Positions 63,448 to 64,000 of a DNA stretch of 64,000 bases are shown here, piece after piece. This DNA is from Rhizobacter sp964253025 (lineage in GTDB: Bacteria; Pseudomonadota; Gammaproteobacteria; Burkholderiales; Burkholderiaceae_C). Below the pieces are notes generated by a model. That model was not told the origin of the DNA. It saw only the letters and a list, made by a program, of their open reading frames with translations, and searched no databases. Position 1 is the stretch's first letter, and every line of letters begins with the position of its first letter. The position numbers were made by a program, and so were the translations under genes. The stretch lies in contig NZ_CAXUQC020000001.1 in the NCBI RefSeq assembly GCF_964253025.1, forward strand, positions 4,154,001-4,218,000, written 5' to 3'.

Positions 63448-64000
63448 CAGACGATCGTCAGGTGTTCGGTGCCGGCGGCGAGGTCGCTCGAGCGGGCGCG
63501 GTTGCTGTTGAGCTTGATCTGCAGGCGCAGGTCGTTCACCGAGTCGGCGTTGCGCAACGCGTCTTCGTAGGTGACGAGCTGGTTCTCGTAGAGGTCGAAC
63601 AGGGCCTGGTCGAAGGTCTGCATGCCCAGCTCGCGCGACTTCTTCATGATCTCCTTGATCTCGCTGACCTCGCCCTTGAAGATCAGGTCGGAAATCAGCG
63701 GCGTGTTGAGCAGGATCTCCACGGCAGCGATCCGGCCCTTGCCTTCCTGGCGCGGCAGCAGGCGCTGCGAGACGAGCGACTTCAGGTTCAGCGAGAGGTC
63801 CATCAGCAGCTGGGCGCGGCGCTCTTCGGGGAAGAAGTTGATGATCCGGTCGAGGGCCTGGTTGGCGCTGTTGGCGTGCAAGGTGGCCATGCACAGGTGG
63901 CCGGTCTCGGCGAAGGCCACCGCGTGCTCCATGGTCTCGCGGTCGCGGATCTCGCCCATCAGAATGACGTCGGGTGCCTGACGAAGCGTGTTCTTCAGGG
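63447..64000 (-). CDS. pilU: Type IV pilus retraction ATPase PilU (5' end outside window)
   Basis: The visible C-terminal 184 residues continue off the right edge: NTLRQAPDVILMGEIRDRETMEHAVAFAETGHLCMATLHANSANQALDRIINFFPEE, with Walker B (LMGEIRD) and the His box (TLHANSA). The tail LKLNSNRARSSDLAAGTEHLTIV-type sequence and the QRLLPRQEGKGRIAAVEIL segment suit PilU rather than PilT. It is a hexameric motor that pulls in type IV pili. It is immediately upstream of the dehydrogenase gene. Confidence 0.88.
   Translation of the reverse strand, partial: LKNTLRQAPDVILMGEIRDRETMEHAVAFAETGHLCMATLHANSANQALDRIINFFPEERRAQLLMDLSLNLKSLVSQRLLPRQEGKGRIAAVEILLNTPLISDLIFKGEVSEIKEIMKKSRELGMQTFDQALFDLYENQLVTYEDALRNADSVNDLRLQIKLNSNRARSSDLAAGTEHLTIV

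Overview
This is high-GC, gene-dense chromosomal DNA from a betaproteobacterium of the order Burkholderiales, most likely the Rubrivivax / Ideonella / Piscinibacter / Roseateles branch. That placement is inferred from lineage-typical genes: a DUF3567 protein, a PhaM-type polyhydroxyalkanoate granule regulator, the proteobacterial-type GshA, a methionine synthase split into two genes, an Omp32-like porin, and a Burkholderiales-type intergenic repeat near 55.5 kb. No tRNA, rRNA, insertion sequence, prophage or CRISPR array was seen. Both ends cut a gene: a polysaccharide-export protein on the left and the pilus ATPase PilU on the right.

Layout. 0-2.2 kb: end of a capsule/exopolysaccharide export locus. 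2.2-5.7 kb: an aminotransferase and a PhzF-like protein opposite a MocR-type regulator. 5.8-13 kb: an unknown protein, the ABC-F ATPase Uup, and a gshA-kup-gshB cluster. 13-15.8 kb: a nitrogen operon (TorF-like porin, glnK, amt) behind a sigma-54 promoter and an NtrC-type enhancer site. 16-19.5 kb: a TetR regulator with two near-identical operators facing a SnoaL-like gene, then comM and a GrpB-family gene. 19.7-22.9 kb: a secreted DUF1800/DUF1501 pair. 23-27.9 kb: the two halves of cobalamin-dependent methionine synthase, one behind an S-adenosylhomocysteine riboswitch, with an OmpA-like lipoprotein gene on the opposite strand between them. 27.9-38.4 kb: a GGDEF-EAL protein, a double-AAA ATPase with DUF3567, a DUF3108 protein, a degenerate fumarylacetoacetase-fold protein, a retropepsin-like protease, a TraB/GumN protein, PhaM and a FIST protein. 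38.4-42.3 kb: glycolate oxidase glcDEF. 42.5-43.5 kb: a major porin. 43.7-53.7 kb: a complete glycerol regulon (ABC importer, glpD, glpR, glpK). 53.8-55.4 kb: a VOC protein and a YafY/WYL regulator. 56.3-57.7 kb: DAHP synthase behind an aromatic-amino-acid leader peptide and attenuator. 57.7-62.4 kb: tldD, a periplasmic protein, then rsmI facing yraN-diaA-dolP. 62.5-64 kb: a hydroxyisobutyrate-dehydrogenase-like gene and pilU.

The most rewarding signals are regulatory. The DAHP synthase gene has a 24-residue leader peptide containing Y-F-G-Y-F-F-W, an intrinsic terminator, and a 7-nt element in the leader that can pair with the terminator arm, which is a classical ribosome-stalling attenuator. 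The metH riboswitch begins at the predicted transcription start. The glycerol importer has two unlike ATPases whose missing motifs fall in the same composite ATP site. The best-supported metabolic units are nitrogen uptake (porin-GlnK-Amt), glycerol uptake and catabolism (GlpSTPQV-GlpD-GlpK-GlpR), glycolate oxidation (GlcDEF), and methionine/SAM recycling (MetH plus SAH sensing).
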